A stretch of 64,000 nt of DNA from Tricholomella constricta (GCA_013368375.1 JAACJP010000010.1:62001-126000); one strand, 5' to 3'; shown: positions 43,482-56,261, numbered from the stretch's first letter. Numbers and translations: made by a program. The notes: a model not told the origin generated them from the sequence alone.

Positions 43482-45089
43482 TCAGCAATACATCTTGACA
43501 GGCAGCTTCGAGCTGCGCACTCTGACCGAACCACGCTTCTTGCCCTCCTCAGACGGCTCCCCATTATAGCTCCAGAAGATGGACCCCCGTGTGCGGTGGC
43601 CTTCGCTCGTTCTCTCCACCGTCCTTTCCCGCCCCATTCCAGAGGGGTCCTTCATATCAGTCTCCTCAATAAGCGCATCTGCGACCGATGTCTTCAGGTC
43701 GTAGGTACCCTCATAATCGGGGTGAAGCACCACGGTGGCCGGCGCGTTGGAGGTGGAGGCATCTAAGTAGAAACTGGCATTGCCGCCGAAAGGCTGACGC
43801 GGCATGTTGACGTTGAGTTTGCCGTTGGAGGTGTGAATGGTCGCGCTAAGCTTGGCCTCTGTGAAATCGCTCTCAACGCTCAAAAAGGCTACAGCCGGGC
43901 TGTTGGAGGGTTTACGTTAGACGCTTGAACGCGGAAAAAGCAGAAGCATTCCTTACGCGTTCGTCGTTTGAAGATGTACCTTCGTTTCAGCGCCTTGAGC
44001 TTGTGCGAACATCATGGCAATGGTGTGAATGCGAGCATTACTCGTGCGGACGCTGAGAAGGTTGGAGCCGCAGAAGTATCCATTCACTTCGGCATCACTG
44101 GTTTGAATAAAGGCCCTCTCGCCGCAGAGTGCCTTTAGCCAAGATCAAAGTTTCATGATTAGTTGCTTTCAGGAGACCTTGTAGAGTCAAGTACGCACAC
44201 CGTAAGCAATCGGAGCATGTGATGTTTTCAACCGGATCGTGTTGAAGGCTGTGGGTGACCATAAGTCGAAGAAGTCGCCTATTTGATGCGAGAAGGTCGG
44301 AAGATCGGTGCTAAGATCTTTATATTCACGGAGGCTTTGTGGGAGTGCAAGGGTGATGTTGAAGCTGACCGGATCCATCTGACGGTTATAACGAGGATGC
44401 CTTGGTTGAGCCTGAGAGTCAACGCTCCAATTAGTATGCAACAGTAGTGTAGATAGTCCACAATGTACCCATATAAGCACACCATGCTCGTTTTTTGAGT
44501 CCCGGCCAGTGCGGCATGCTTTCGTGCGCTGCAGATCGATGCGCTTTTCATATTGAGCGGTAACATTGACCTCGATGACTTTTGAAGAATGGTTCGGGTT
44601 CTTTTTTATTATATTGAGGTGACCAGCAGCTGGCCCACGCGACAGCAAGAACATCAAGTCGGATGTACCGGGTAGCTCGAAGGAGACGGTGGACAAGTGT
44701 GGCCCCGGACCTTCGTCTGCAATGGGCCATTCAGCGCAGAATTCTGCGTCATCGGGACTCTGATATGGCTAATAATCAAGAACAAGAATCAAGTGAGAAT
44801 GCCGTTACTGGATTTCGAGAGGAAATAGACGTTGACGAACCTCAAGACGAGGGTCGTCCGCAATGTCCGCCGTAGTTTCGTCCCTCCTCGAAGTCGGGGC
44901 GCAGGTACAGGCATAGAAAACAATGCTAACAAGAGCAAGGGCAGCCAGTAGAGTCAGCACGCGGCTCTTTCGAGAGTCATTTCGGCTGTTATCGACAGGC
45001 GTCGGGTTCTGAAGGACACTGGAGATGTCCTCTTGGCCGATTAGGTCCTGTTCACCGTTCAAAGGAGTATACGGTAATTTAATAGCCAT
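43482..45089 (-). CDS. Single-pass membrane protein, tandem copy B
   Basis: This is the duplicate of the gene at 40490-42101, starting at 45089 with MAIKLPYTPLNGEQDLIGQ and the same transmembrane segment VLTLLAALALVSIVFYAC. The extracellular blocks are parallel (VIEVNVTAQYEKR, DPVSFNITLALPQSL, LSVRTSNARIHT, ATIHTSNGKLNVNM, GSVRVRSSKLPVKMYC). Exon-intron layout appears conserved and no frame-breaking change was noticed. Differences are mostly substitutions, for example YFCGSN for LFYGWN and NASFYLD for NATFYLD. Both copies could be functional. Function unknown; see copy A for the family guess. Confidence 0.6.
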
Positions 45090-45520
45090 GAAGGGGAGAA
45101 ACTTATGATGGACAGGTCAATGAACTCTCACATCCTTTTTGTGTTGGATGAAAACTTCGAAATCAAATCTCACGCGTACGTACGGCCACCAGCGCCCATA
45201 ATCAAAAGATTTCTTGCAAGGTATCAAACACTCGAGTTCCCAGATGAAGGTTGTCGTGATGGGAAGATATGGTCACGGTCTTCCTGTGCAAAGCTATTAT
45301 GAACCCATGATGTTCCTTTGCACCGGTGTCTTTGGCTGGAAGTCATCGGGATGGGAAGATTCAAGATGACCTTGCTGTGCAAAGCTTTGAAGTAAACATT
45401 TCCGCGGAATAGTGTACTGAGATTCATTGGCAAGTTGCCTAGAGCATTGTTGTACAGCGACGGATTCACGACGATAGCATATCGTGACAGACAGTGATCA
45501 TTGATTTGCGTTTGGGTGAA

Positions 45521-46011
45521 AGTTCGGCTGGTCTGGGCTGAGCGCTGAGGCGCTGAGGACCCGTGAGGAGGTAAGTACATAGGAGACTCCGCGGCAGACT
45601 TCGTCCCGATGAAAAAAAAATATCTCCTGACAATATTGCTGCTGATCTCAATATGACCTCGAAGGTCCCGAAGATGCTTTTGCTTTGAAACAGTAGCTAG
45701 TGTTCTTGGGTGTCAATTCAGTGCTGATTTATGATACACAAAGGGCACCTGGCACGATGGCCAAGGAACGATCCTGCGAATGGGCTCCGAGTCGGGCAAC
45801 ACATCTTTTATGGACGCAAGTCACTCCAACAAAACAGTCTATGGTTTCCCAACTCCGCATCGTTTGTACGATTCCGCGAACGTGGTACCATTTGGGCTGC
45901 TCACAGCCGCTCCAGGAGCAAAGATTAGATGGTGTCTGAATACACGTACACCAGGGTGCATGCATTCAATGTTTGAATGTTTTGCATGCTGTACATCTTA
46001 TACGATGGCTG
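45521..46011. other. Intergenic spacer after duplicated units
   Basis: No gene or repeat is seen apart from an A-run near 45613-45621. The minus-strand membrane gene ends at 46012. Confidence 0.45.
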
Positions 46012-46967
46012 CTACTGCGCCTTGCCCTTGGGCCCCTTCTTCGCCCGCATCGCAGGTGCAGCCGCTGCCGCCCAATGTGTCTTGTACGCGCGCAAGCCAA
46101 AGCACACCGCCAACACGCCTGCCGCGAGCGCCTTCGCCTCCAGCGGGGTAAGCCACGACATCCCCACAACGTACTCGGTGCCCGAAACCGCAACCACACC
46201 TGGGCGCACGAGCTGCTGGACCCCGCGGAATGCCCCCGCCCCCGCGGCACTGCCGTACACGGCCGCAACCAGGGCGCCGCCCCAGATGTCCATGGAGCCC
46301 CAGAGGAATGCGGTGAGGGTTTGCGCGCGGAGGACAGGCGGGGTGGAGAAGGACCAGGAAGGGGACCAGGTGGAGAGGGTGGAGGCGGTGAGGCCACCGC
46401 CTGCGGAGGCGAGGGCGCCTATGATGAGATGAGTGACGGGGGAGGCGATGAGGGGGCGCGCGATGGGTGGGCCTGAAGTCAAAATGGCGGTTGTGCCAGT
46501 GACGGCGGCTGTGCGAACGAGGGCGTCGACGGGGAAGAGGACAGTATCGAGGAATGCGAAGACGGAGGGGGACAGGAGGAAGGGGAAGAGGTGGAAGAGG
46601 AGGGTTAGGATTAAGTGGGTTGTGATGTAGATAATATAAGGGTTTGGCGAGTAGAGCATGGGCGGTGGGAGTTGCAGCAGCTGGTGTGTGATAATTGTCC
46701 CGCCCCACGTCTGTATGTATAAAATGGATAAGTTTTGTTGGGCATCGTTGGATCTCGAAAACGCACCATGACGAGGTAGCCTGCGATATATGTCGGCCAC
46801 GAGATTTTTGCGTTAGTCCCAGCAGTCGCTGCACGGGAATTAGCCTGGTAGACCACCGAAATACGTGCCGCATGAATCGTCGCCGCAATTGGATACGGAA
46901 ACAGTGTCGAGTGAACGGGCTGCCCGATGAACGTCAGACCCTTCGCTAGTTGCTCGAGGAGAGCCAT
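46012..46967 (-). CDS. Multi-pass membrane protein, unknown family
   Basis: Two exons, 46967-46767 and 46710-46012, splice in phase (GYLVM|TWGGT) and give 299 residues starting MALLEQLAKGLTFIGQPVH. Several hydrophobic segments are visible: TWGGTIITHQLLQLPP, YIIYITTHLILTLLFHLFPFLL, PVTHLIIGALASAGGGL, LTAFLWGSMDIWGGALVAAVYG and LAAGVLAVCFGLRAY. The C-terminus is basic (MRAKKGPKGKAQ). The layout recalls small organelle-membrane channel-type proteins of fungi, but I cannot name it. A truncated inverted duplicate lies at 35402-35955, about 10 kb away. The gene ends 1.4 kb before the intradiol gene on the same strand. Confidence 0.65.
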
Positions 46968-47376
46968 TGTTTCCCAGTACAGTCCCGGTTGGCTGTCAAG
47001 GTATTGAAAAATTGAGATATTGTAAAGGAGTGTCGGTGTTCGAGCCCAAATACGTGGATCGCGGTTCCAACGTGTCCAATGCCTGACACTGAGTAAGGGG
47101 CAATCATTTTTTCCGACAATTTGCGCGACCGCGGCAGACGGACGAATGAATCTCACGTGTCGACGACGCGTGTCCCAAAACCGGATTGGCCTCGGCGCTT
47201 CTGGTGATTTTCCATACTGAGTATGCAGTTTTACAAGTCTTTATCTTTGTGCTAAAATACAGATCTACGAACGAGGACAGAGTAGTGAATGGAGATCCGG
47301 TGTCGACAGGTATGTAGTTTTTCAGAGGCACAGATACACGAATATGTTAGTTAGTAATCGTACATCAAGAGCTCTA
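46968..47376. other. Spacer between membrane gene and dioxygenase
   Basis: This is the upstream region of the minus-strand membrane gene and the 3' flank of the intradiol gene. No other feature is seen. Confidence 0.5.
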
Positions 47377-48747
47377 TTAGCCTTGCCAGAAGTTTTCACG
47401 GCTGGCGCTGGCGTTGATACCCTAGCACGGGCATAAGACTTGACCCTTGTATAGGACTCCAGAGAAGACTCACCATAGTGATGTACCCCATGAGGCCCTG
47501 TGAGATGACGCCGCCGAGGAAGTCCAACTTGAACACGGGGTCGTACTCGCGTTCAGGGCCGTGACTGTCCTCGAAGATGTTGAGCGAGTCGCGCCAGTTG
47601 CGTGTGCGGCCTCGGGTGTGGCGGATGGGGTTCTCCGTGTACGGGTGCATCTACGCGTCGTGGGTAAGACCTAAGAATAGGGGAAGGTGCAGGGTTCATA
47701 CATTATCGACACGGAGGTTGATCTCGTCATCAAAGAAGAACTGGCCGACGTGGACAAGGTGGTCTGAGGTGAAGGAGCCGTTGGGTTGGACGGTCCAGGT
47801 TGGAAACACTTTAGCGTGAATGTGGGTAGCGCGGCCGGTGTAGTACCCGGGGAAGATCGCTTAAAAGACCTCAGACATCATTGGCGGTCCGCGAACAGTG
47901 CAACTTACTGGTGAATTGGGCCACACCGTTGGCATCGGTCGGCCATGCACCGCGGAGGAAGGTCTCTTCTTCGTTCGTCCGAGGGTACGCACTCAAAAGA
48001 CCTGCGCGCTTGCCGCCAACCTGAGGCTGCTCGTTAACAAGATGTGGAGCAGGGACAGGGTGGCCTTGGGAGCATAAGTTAAGGAAAGGTGTACGTTAAA
48101 GGGCAGGCATACCTGCGTAATAACCAGTCGCGTTTGCTTGCCAGATGTCGACAAGGACGTTCGGGAGAGGCTTGCATGTCTCAACGTCAATAACACCTAT
48201 ATCCAGCAACTACATCATGCCCTATAAGCATTGATTCCTCCTTGAGATAACCACTACTCACCAGCAGCAACCCATCTTCCAGCTCTGCAATATTCTGACG
48301 AATTGGATGGCCGGCCTTGTGGTGATAGGGGCCCTCGGTGACAACTGGTGTCAGTACACATGAGTTGTTTCGGATGCTGGTTTCCTGGACAGGCGAGCAG
48401 CCCAAGAGCGTCTGCTCCCCGTTCGGCGCAGGGGCTATCGTATCGGCATAGGTCCCAGACGCGAACAGCTCTTCGTATCCTGGCAAGGACGGGCGCCCGG
48501 CCAGCACCTTCTGCGCCCATGACCGCTTCCTCGCAGCAGTAAACTGCTCAACGGCTGGTGCGCACTATGTATTGCCGTGAGATCTGACTGGTTTCATGGT
48601 GTAAGGTCCGGAAAGACGTACATGGTAGGCAGCAGCCTGGAGTGCGCGTTGAACCTCGATCTCCTGGGGTGTCTTGGGCTCCTTGTGGGCCGTGACGCTG
48701 GCAAGCAGCGGAAGAAGAACGACGATGAGTTTGCGAATTCCCGGCAT
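47377..48747 (-). CDS. Secreted intradiol ring-cleavage dioxygenase
   Basis: This is an Fe(III)-dependent dioxygenase that opens catechol-type rings between the two hydroxyls, presumably outside the cell. It starts at 48747 with a signal peptide MPGIRKLIVVLLPLLASVTA. Several exons follow: CAPAVEQFTAARKR, NNSCVLTPVVTEGPYHHKAGHPIR (first iron Tyr in EGPYH), LLDIGVIDVETCKPLPNVLVDIWQANATGYYAG (second Tyr region), TFLRGAWPTDANGVAQFTSIFPGYYTGRATHIHAK (iron H-x-H), HVGQFFFDDEI, then LMGYITM. A last short exon GINASASRENFWQG ends with TAA at 47377. All four metal ligands seem present, in contrast to the degenerate copy at 23640. It is divergent from a muconate cyclase gene starting at 49021. Confidence 0.85.
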
Positions 48748-49020
48748 TGAGACAAACGTAGGAGAGCCCAGCGTGGGGCCAACCGTATTTATGGTCGGCA
48801 AGAAGCAGAAGTAGCCGTGCGAAGCGGACGCGGACGCGACGGAGCTTGGGATCCTAGCCTTGGGTTAGGGTCACATCCGACTCGGGTTGTCCACGCCGGG
48901 ATCTTTATCTTCCTCATTCCCATCCAGTTCCAGGCCTGTGTAGCTGACGAGTTGGTCCTGCAGTCTAGCCCTCGAACGATGGAATCGGTCCAGGAGGTCT
49001 TTACGTCGTCGAACTCGACG
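48748..49020. promoter_or_regulatory. Divergent promoter, dioxygenase / muconate cyclase
   Basis: The 273 bp between the two start codons must hold both promoters. No TATA box or binding site can be named with confidence. The position suggests joint control of two aromatic-degradation steps. Confidence 0.45.
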
Positions 49021-50673
49021 ATGGCGACACCGGTTGTCCACCACATCCTTTCAGGCTCTTTCCGATCACTCTCGCTCTTCCTACTTGCGTTCTCCCCATT
49101 GCATCGTACCCTTTCATTGGTACAAAAGGTCGATGCATTTGGACCCCACCAGTATCTTGCCACAAACCCTCGCAAAGACCGCGTGTACACCACCAGCTGG
49201 ACGTTACCGCCTGTTCTCTCGAGTTGGGAGGTCGAACGGCCGGATGCTGGACGCTGGAGTTTGAAGCATCTTAACAACGTGCCAATCAGTGTGTTTGGAT
49301 GCTACTTCGTCAAAGGCTGAACCTTATTCAGATATAGCTGCAACGTCTTCTTACATCAGTATTCCCCCGCCCTTCACACACGCTTACTCTGCTGGCGGGC
49401 CCACTGGAGAGGTACATTTTATCGATCCAGAAACTGGTGGTTTCGGAGAGAAGCTGCAACAAATTCTTTTTGTACCGGAAGACGAGCTTGAGAAAGCAGA
49501 CAAGACACGCGTTGCCCTGGTATGTATCCTTCCATCACACCTCGCCTCTCAAAATCGGCACGCAGAGCTAGGACTGCAATGAATACCGAATCCGGTTCAT
49601 TTTATCTGGGGTCTTTCTGGATACTCTGGACGTGATCTTACTCACTGGGACTCTGGGTTATAGTCGCACTTTGCATCTCCATTCCCTTCGATGCCAGAGC
49701 CACGATTGCGTTCACAGCGTAGTTGCGCCATCTCCGCGCAGCCCAGAATTCCCGGGTTCCTAATGAGCACGGAGCTTTCATTATTTGCACTTTCCTGTTC
49801 AGTTGGCACACACATTCTCGCTTTTTTGCGCCCACGCACATTCAATGATTAACCCTCGTTATGATCTAACCAGCGCTACGGATCACATGCGGTCGAATTC
49901 TCCTCCGCCACAGGGCACGGCTTCATCCCCGTGCTCGGCACCGACACCATAGAAATGTACACCCGCGACCCGTCATCGGGGCTACTGACACACATCGCCA
50001 GCATACCTTCCCCGCGGGGCGCAGGTGCGCACGACGGCCCGCGACACCTCAAAATCCACCCCAACGGCAAGATCCTTTATTGCGTCACGGAACACAGTAC
50101 GCCCACTCCGTTACCTACCGCGTGGATGACTGACGCAGGCCGGCGACAGCGAACCTCGTCGACGCCTATGCCATTACCTCGACCTCCCTGACGTACCTCG
50201 CCTCGCGCTCGCTCCTCCCATCATCCATCGACCCTGCGCACGTCCCCCGTTTCCGCGGCGACACGCTCATCCTCGCCCCCTCGACACCTGAGCACCCCGC
50301 GCCACGCACGCTCTTCGCCACTACGCGTGGCGCCAAATCCTCGGACAAGGGCTGGCTAAGTGCGTTTTCGCTCGACCCGGACGGCACCTTCGCGGAGGGC
50401 GCGGGGGAGCACTTTGAGACGCCGACGTCGGGCGGGAAGGCGAATGCGCTGGATGTGCTGCCGAAGGGGGATCAGGCAGGGCAGGGCGTGTGGATACTGC
50501 TCACGGACGATGATGATGCGGCGGCTGGGGATGGCGGTGGGGGCGTTAGGGTGCTGGAGTGGGATGGTGTGGGGAAGGGTGTGCGAGTTGTTGCGGGGTG
50601 GCCTGCGCCCGGGGAGAATGGACGAGAGGGGGTCAGAATGGAAGGTGGGAGCCATGCAGTGTGGCTTGATTGA
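49021..50673 (+). CDS. Carboxy-cis,cis-muconate cyclase-like lactonase
   Basis: This is a seven-bladed beta-propeller enzyme of the fungal 3-oxoadipate pathway that lactonises 3-carboxymuconate, the product of intradiol cleavage of protocatechuate; 6-phosphogluconolactonase-like paralogues share the fold. Exons 49021-49288, 49332-49519, 49874-50096 and 50150-50673 splice in frame and give 400 residues. Blocks seen are HHILSGSFRSLSLFLLAF, VDAFGPHQYLATNPRKDRVYTTSW, YSAGGPTGEVHFIDPETG, RYGSHAVEFSSATGHGFIPVLGTD, HDGPRHLKIHPNGKILYCVTEH, NLVDAYAI and the C-terminal GVRMEGGSHAVWLD. The DGPRHL..HP.G...Y...E motif is diagnostic of the lactonase family. There is no signal peptide, so it is cytosolic. 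The third intron (about 350 bp) is unusually long for this window. Confidence 0.85.
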
Positions 50674-51287
50674 TCAATGTGTATGATAATATCAGGTGGT
50701 GCAGATATGGAAATGTGCTGCAACTATGTACATAGCGTAGAAAGATTTGAAGCAGCCGTGTGGCGTTGCAATAAGATGCCGAGGCTGCCACAGAGTAACT
50801 TAACTAATGACAGCATTTGACACCTTTGCACCGCGGGGAGAAGCCGAAAACATCAGGGATTTTATGTTGAATATATTTTAATAATGAGTACAAAATGAGT
50901 ATGAAATGAAATAAATTCAACATAAATCCGACGTTTCAAATATATCCGATGATTAAATCTTGATTAAATGGGCTCATGCCCGCAGTGTTGCGCTGACAAG
51001 TATTAGCGACGCCGGAATGCACCATTGTGGTAGACTTGGGATGACTTATAGCTTGACGGACATGCACTCTCTTATAAAGCTCAAGCTAAATCTGCGGAAA
51101 CATCATTCACTTGCGTCGCCGAAGAGAATAAACTAACGTCAGGACGATGATTGGACACGCAGGACCCAAAGATTGCATTATTACTTGTGGCGTACGTATA
51201 ATTATGCGTGTGGTAGACTACTTGCAACCCTGAATGTACTTTTGTCAAGTCAAGTCATCACGACTCCTAAAGCACTCTGCCAGGGCC
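50674..51287. other. Intergenic, AT-rich
   Basis: It is AT-rich, with repeated AAATGAGTA/TGAAATGAAATA-like words near 50880-50930. It lies between the convergent ends of the cyclase gene and the secreted-protein gene. No gene is seen. Confidence 0.5.
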
Positions 51288-52188
51288 TCAGAATTTGCCT
51301 TGCAAAACCTCAACGACGGCGTCCAGCTTGAGTGTAAGGCAGATCTGGATGATGGGGCCGAGGAAAGGATGGAGCGCAATGTAAAGGCCGTCAACGAGGG
51401 TGAAGATGACACAGAGGAGCTCAGCGAGGACGAGGCTAAGCAGAGGACAACAGTCAGCACAGGAGCTGGCGGGTTGCAATACGATCGGCTTACCCAACAC
51501 TAGCGATAAGAGGGAAGACGATCTCGAGGGACGCGGTGCCGGCGATGCGGAGGATGCAAGAAAGGATGGCGCACAGGAGCTTGAAATGCACGGTCATTCA
51601 TCGCAAGCAGAACATGAGTAATGATGTGACTCACAGAGAGAACGGTGACGAGCAGTTGGCAGACGTCGGCGATGGCGAGGACCTTTCCGCCAAGCGAGAG
51701 CACAAACTCAATGGGGTGACCGACGATGGCCTTCACCTCAATGACAGCGCCAGCAAGGATGGTCTTGACTTCAGCAATTATGCCAACGACAACCTCGACC
51801 TCGACAGCCACCTTGGCCGTAACGATCGCAGCTGAAGAGCGTCAGTAGGGAGATCGTTACGGAAAACATAGTGTGACGTACTCAATTTATCGGAGACACC
51901 AGTGAGCTTGGCCTCGACATCAACGAGCACCTCACAGAGGGAAGGAAGCTCGCCGTCATGACGTCTATCAATGAGGGCAGCCAACTCGCTGCGCTTGTAA
52001 TCAATGCCGGTGACTTCATTGTCCTCGATGTTCACATCATGGATACCGCCATTAACGATCGCGGCAGCTGGGACAAAGTTGCCAGCCTGGGAAATGCTAG
52101 AGGCCTTGCCGGTATCAAGAGGGGCAGCAGAGCTAAGGGCAGCAAAGGCCGTAGCAGCGAGGACAAAAAGAGTGCGGAAGGAAGGCAT
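51288..52188 (-). CDS. Secreted helical protein, function unknown
   Basis: The gene starts at 52188 with MPSFRTLFVLAATAFAALSSAAP (signal peptide), followed by a hydrophilic segment (IDYKRSELAALIDRRHDGELPSL), then hydrophobic helical blocks over later exons: VVVGIIAEVKTILAGAVIEVKAIVGHPIEFVLSLGG, VLAIADVCQLLVTVLS, LLCAILSCILRIAGTASLEIVFPLIASVG and LVLAELLCVIFTLVDGLYIALHPFLG, ending VLQGKF with TGA at 51288. About four exons with GT-AG borders are needed. This resembles an abundant mushroom family of small secreted or membrane-associated proteins without assigned function. Confidence 0.65.
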
Positions 52189-55100
52189 TGCTGAATAGTG
52201 GAGGCGGTGAAGGCGGAATGGAAGGCGAGTCGATGGAGAGAACGACAGCAGAGAGAAGGGCCTTTATAGGCTTGCGCGGCAGGAATTCAGGGTGACGGCG
52301 CGATATGAGGGAAGCACTAAATTTCCGATCCTGAAGATGCCAATTCGCATCCGAGTCGCAATGAGCCAATTCCGCTCTCCCACTATGTACCAGTGGCATT
52401 TTCGAGACCTTCGACCAGATACTTTCAAAGATTGAGCGAGCCAGTGTAATAACAGAGCCGCAGTCCTGTCCTTAGGTTCGAAAACCTCTGCCAGCACTCA
52501 ACACTGGGTGGACGGTTTACTCGCTTCCTTTCAACTCCGTTAGCCTCCTCTGTCAGGGTCATGCAAGGGTGCAACCTGAGGTCAACTGACAAATTGCAAA
52601 AGAACTTTGAGCGAGGATGCATTTAGCTCTTTTTGCTCATAGGCTTGACTTGGGCTTGACCGGTGTATCAAGGACTGGTGCCACTTCAATGTATAGTCAT
52701 CGCCGGAAGCCTCTGAGCGATGAAATAGGTAAGAGTGGAAAAATTCATATTGAAGTCCTCTCCTCACATGTAATCTCTGCAGGGGAAGTGCCATTTGTTC
52801 AACGAGTTGCGTCGAGTTCCCAGGTCTCAGAAACATTTGCGCATAGACAAGTAGGTGATCAGGCTTTCCAAAGGAAGCTACTGAAAGATTACACTGTCAT
52901 ATATGTTTATAGTGGTAGATGTTTGGGCTCAACAAGTGGCGATGCACAAGTTTGCTCCTCTTTGGATCTGTAGACGCGTTGTTGGCCACCGGAGCCTAAC
53001 ACTCATGTTGGCCAAGTCGAACCTTTCCAATCTCCCACTATTCCTGTCTTTCTATACCTTCATCGCTCCGGGTTCCCGTTCAGTCAAACTTCACCTTGCC
53101 CCCCCTGGTCAACCGCTGCTTCCAGCCAACACATTCCACTTCTACCCAGGAGTGAAATCTAACCCTAAGTTTCTATAGGCCCTCGCGCGTCCAATAACCT
53201 GCTTCGTGGGGCTCAGCAGCTCATCTCTCGGCCTACGTGAGCAGCAGCCGTTGGTTACGTGCTGGATCTTTGGAAGAACGTTTGCATGCTGGACACACAA
53301 TGTCCGTTGAACAGTCGACCGTTCCCAGAATTACTTTGCCCGCAATGACGTTTCGAGCTATACCCCCATCGCATCTCCGGAAAAGTGCTCCATTCCGGTT
53401 CATGAGTCATTTCTTCTTTCAACCACGCACAGAGCCCCGCCTGTATCGCCTCGGGACCCCAGTCCTTCGTTACTCGAGGTCCTCTCACCACCTTCCGCAC
53501 AAAGGCTGGAGGCAGGTCTTCCCTTTGCCGTCCTCGCTAGGCGCTCTGGATACCTTCGTTCCACGCCTTCTCATCGGTGATGACATTGAGAACATGATGG
53601 ATAGGGATAGGCGACGCCGGAAACGCGTGGGCTTCATCGTTGGGAGATGGGATTATTCCAAAATGGGGCACCAGAGAAGCGTCGCGGGACTTCTTTGGGG
53701 TTCAACTCGGTACTGAGCGGGTTACGATCGTTCTGGAGCAGCCACTTTGACGAGACAGTCCATCGGGGCCACGCACAAGTCTCTCTTGCAGAGCTTCTTC
53801 CTCCCTAAAGCTGCTCTTTGCACATTAGTTCTTTCATCGCAGTGCGCCTTTGTGCCATTGATTCTCCACACGTTTCCATGAGATCGACAGCCGCCCCCGT
53901 CCGTTCTTAAGAGCGGTAAGGAGACTCCACAAAGGACGCCGTTGGCCTGGGTCATCACGACTCTTTCCCTGAGCAACTTCCACACAGGTGGGAGTCTCAA
54001 ATCCCGGTGCTGTTTCTGCGAGGTTCCGAGCACCGTGGGCTACTGTGGTATGGCTCTGCCCTGCTCCCCGAGCGTGGTGCAAGAGACATCACAGGTGAAG
54101 TCCAAAAGCGTCGGCGAACGCATCGAAATCTCCATGGCTTCGCGGTGGTTATATACCAGGGATCCGGGTCAAGCGTGAGTGGGCTCGAACGTCAACGGGA
54201 AACGCACAAGAAAGCTAGATGGTGGCGAGTCAAATTTGGTGGTTCGAACATCCAACGAGGCGCTTCGACACAGCGTATGTTCAAAACTGTTGGCGGGTCT
54301 GTGGTTTCCACATAAGACACCGCTTAGTCGCCCCGGTGCGGCCTTTCTCAAGTCCTGGGCGTATCCATGTGCCCCCAATCTCGCGCCCTTCTAAACTGGG
54401 AGGCCGACTACTATTGCGTGCCATGCGTTAGTAACTCAATTCCCACCTCGTGCACAGATTCCCGACCATCCGTTCGCTGATACGAAGTCTTGGTTGAATG
54501 GGTCCAGTGCCGCCTCAGCGGAAGGCAATTGCCTCCAGCCTTGTTATTCAGATGTGACGACGAAGACCCGTCCCTTCGAGCCTTTGAAGCGCCCCTCATC
54601 CGCTGCTCCGCTCCGTGGCTCGTGTACCAGTTTTCCACTGTCGGGCCGAGAACCTGTCCGTTTGGTGACCCTCGTCCTCTCCACAGTCCATTCCTCTTAT
54701 ACATCTCCACCTGCATTGTGTTTGCGCCTGGGCCTCCTTTCATGTTGGTCTTCCCGCTCTGCCTCTGAAGTTGTGGCTCCCACGGGAACTGCAACAGAGA
54801 TTCGTTCTCGAGTTCAGTGCGAGCTAGGGTTTCACGATCGACTGAGGGGCGGTGTCTTTGGGCAGGCATCAACATATGTGGCGACGGAACTAGGATGGTT
54901 CTGAAGTGTTCGTGGCGAAAGCGGCTGGAATTTTTCTCGGCCGTGGAAATATCTGCAGTCATTGGCACACACAGGAAGACGAATATGGGATTGTGGATTC
55001 TGTTCGGGGATGTCGAGTTGTCCCTGTACGCCAATGCGCGAGAGGCCTGAGGCTTTTGAAAGAAACTGGGAGGGGCCCATGCCATTACTATCGATCGGCT

Positions 55101-56261
55101 GCCTTCTAAGCAGGACGGAATGGGATGACAGGTACCTTTGCGTTGCGGTGGATGGGAAAGCCACGGTTGTAATGATTGGAGGTGATTACCGCTGGAGCAG
55201 GAGTTGAGCCAACACACGTGGTCGGGCATGGTAGCTGGGGGAGCCCTCGTGGCTCGAGAGTATCATGTAACGTCCGGGGTAACCTTTGGGTTTAGACCCG
55301 CTGTCGGGGTGCTGGGTGGTGTGTGCCCCACGGGTGCGCTGACCGTATTGAAGAGGACGTACGTCCGATGATTCATGCCAGCCAATTTTTGGACATCCCA
55401 TCACCTTCGCGGTGGTTTTTCCCCCCTATCCAGCTGTTACTCCGTCCCAAGGATCGCCAGCTTACTTGCGCTGGACGAGGTCCAAGAAAATGGCTGTCAT
55501 CTTTGCTCCAAGTATATGAACATTTGTTGCGCGGCGCAACCAGAGCAATTACCTGTCCTCACGAAGCAGACGAATCACTTATGACCCTATGCCTTTGGAC
55601 AAGGCGCTGGCGACCTCGGAGGTGATCACGTTGTAGGTGACGCCTCAAGAGAAAACAAATGACAGGTACATTTTGCTTGTGATTTAGGGATCTGAGAAGT
55701 CGCAGGGTTAACACAGGAGCGAGAGTCGACGTTAAGGCGCCTTTACACGGGGCGCGGAGACCCTTGCTGGATGCTGGAGTGTTCAAGTCGTTAGGCCGGT
55801 GATTGAAGGGAATTGGCAACCGAACAAGGTGTTGATCAATGGTTATCATGGATTTCAAACCGAAAACATGTACTCTGCAGCGTTCTTGGAGGCTTGCCAG
55901 ATCGAGTTGCAGCTGGTCATACCGACGAGGGACCTTGCAAAATGGTCGTCCGAGAATTAGACCTTTCCCGGTTAACTGTCCTATTAGACACTTGCGGCCT
56001 TGCTTGAGATTGAAGGAGTTCCCGTTAGAGACTCGAGATACCTATCATCTACTTGTAAATTAAACTGCAACCTTGGCGCTGAAGACATATGGGAGACGAG
56101 TAACATGTGCGGCCGTTGTGATCAACAGCCATTTCCCCAGAGAATCAGTATGGTTGCAGAATGGTGAACATGAAGTCGAGGCGGAGGTGACTTGAAAAAC
56201 TGTTGAGGCGCGTAGGAAAATTAGTTTTGAACTCGGGTTGGCGGAACGCCTGTTTCATGTC
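52189..56261. other. Four-kb region without recognisable genes
   Basis: Many short open frames lie on both strands, but none shows conserved motifs, consistent introns or a signal peptide. Two uniform GC-balanced stretches (53.2-54.4 and 54.5-55.3 kb) have overlapping frames on opposite strands and could be old transposon debris. I cannot name any of it. Confidence 0.45.

Larger units (their letters stand above)
42518..45520. repeat. 3-kb tandem duplication, unit B
   Basis: This is the second copy of the unit described at 39434-42517, starting CTCCACGATACACGCCTCG and ending near the block ATATCGTGACAGACAGTGATC. It is roughly nine-tenths identical by eye over the gene. A 177-bp insertion lies at 42750-42926. 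Confidence 0.85.

Noticed and set aside
45966..46476. Plus-strand open frames of 143-167 codons
   Set aside because: They are antisense to the GC-rich second exon of the multi-pass membrane protein.
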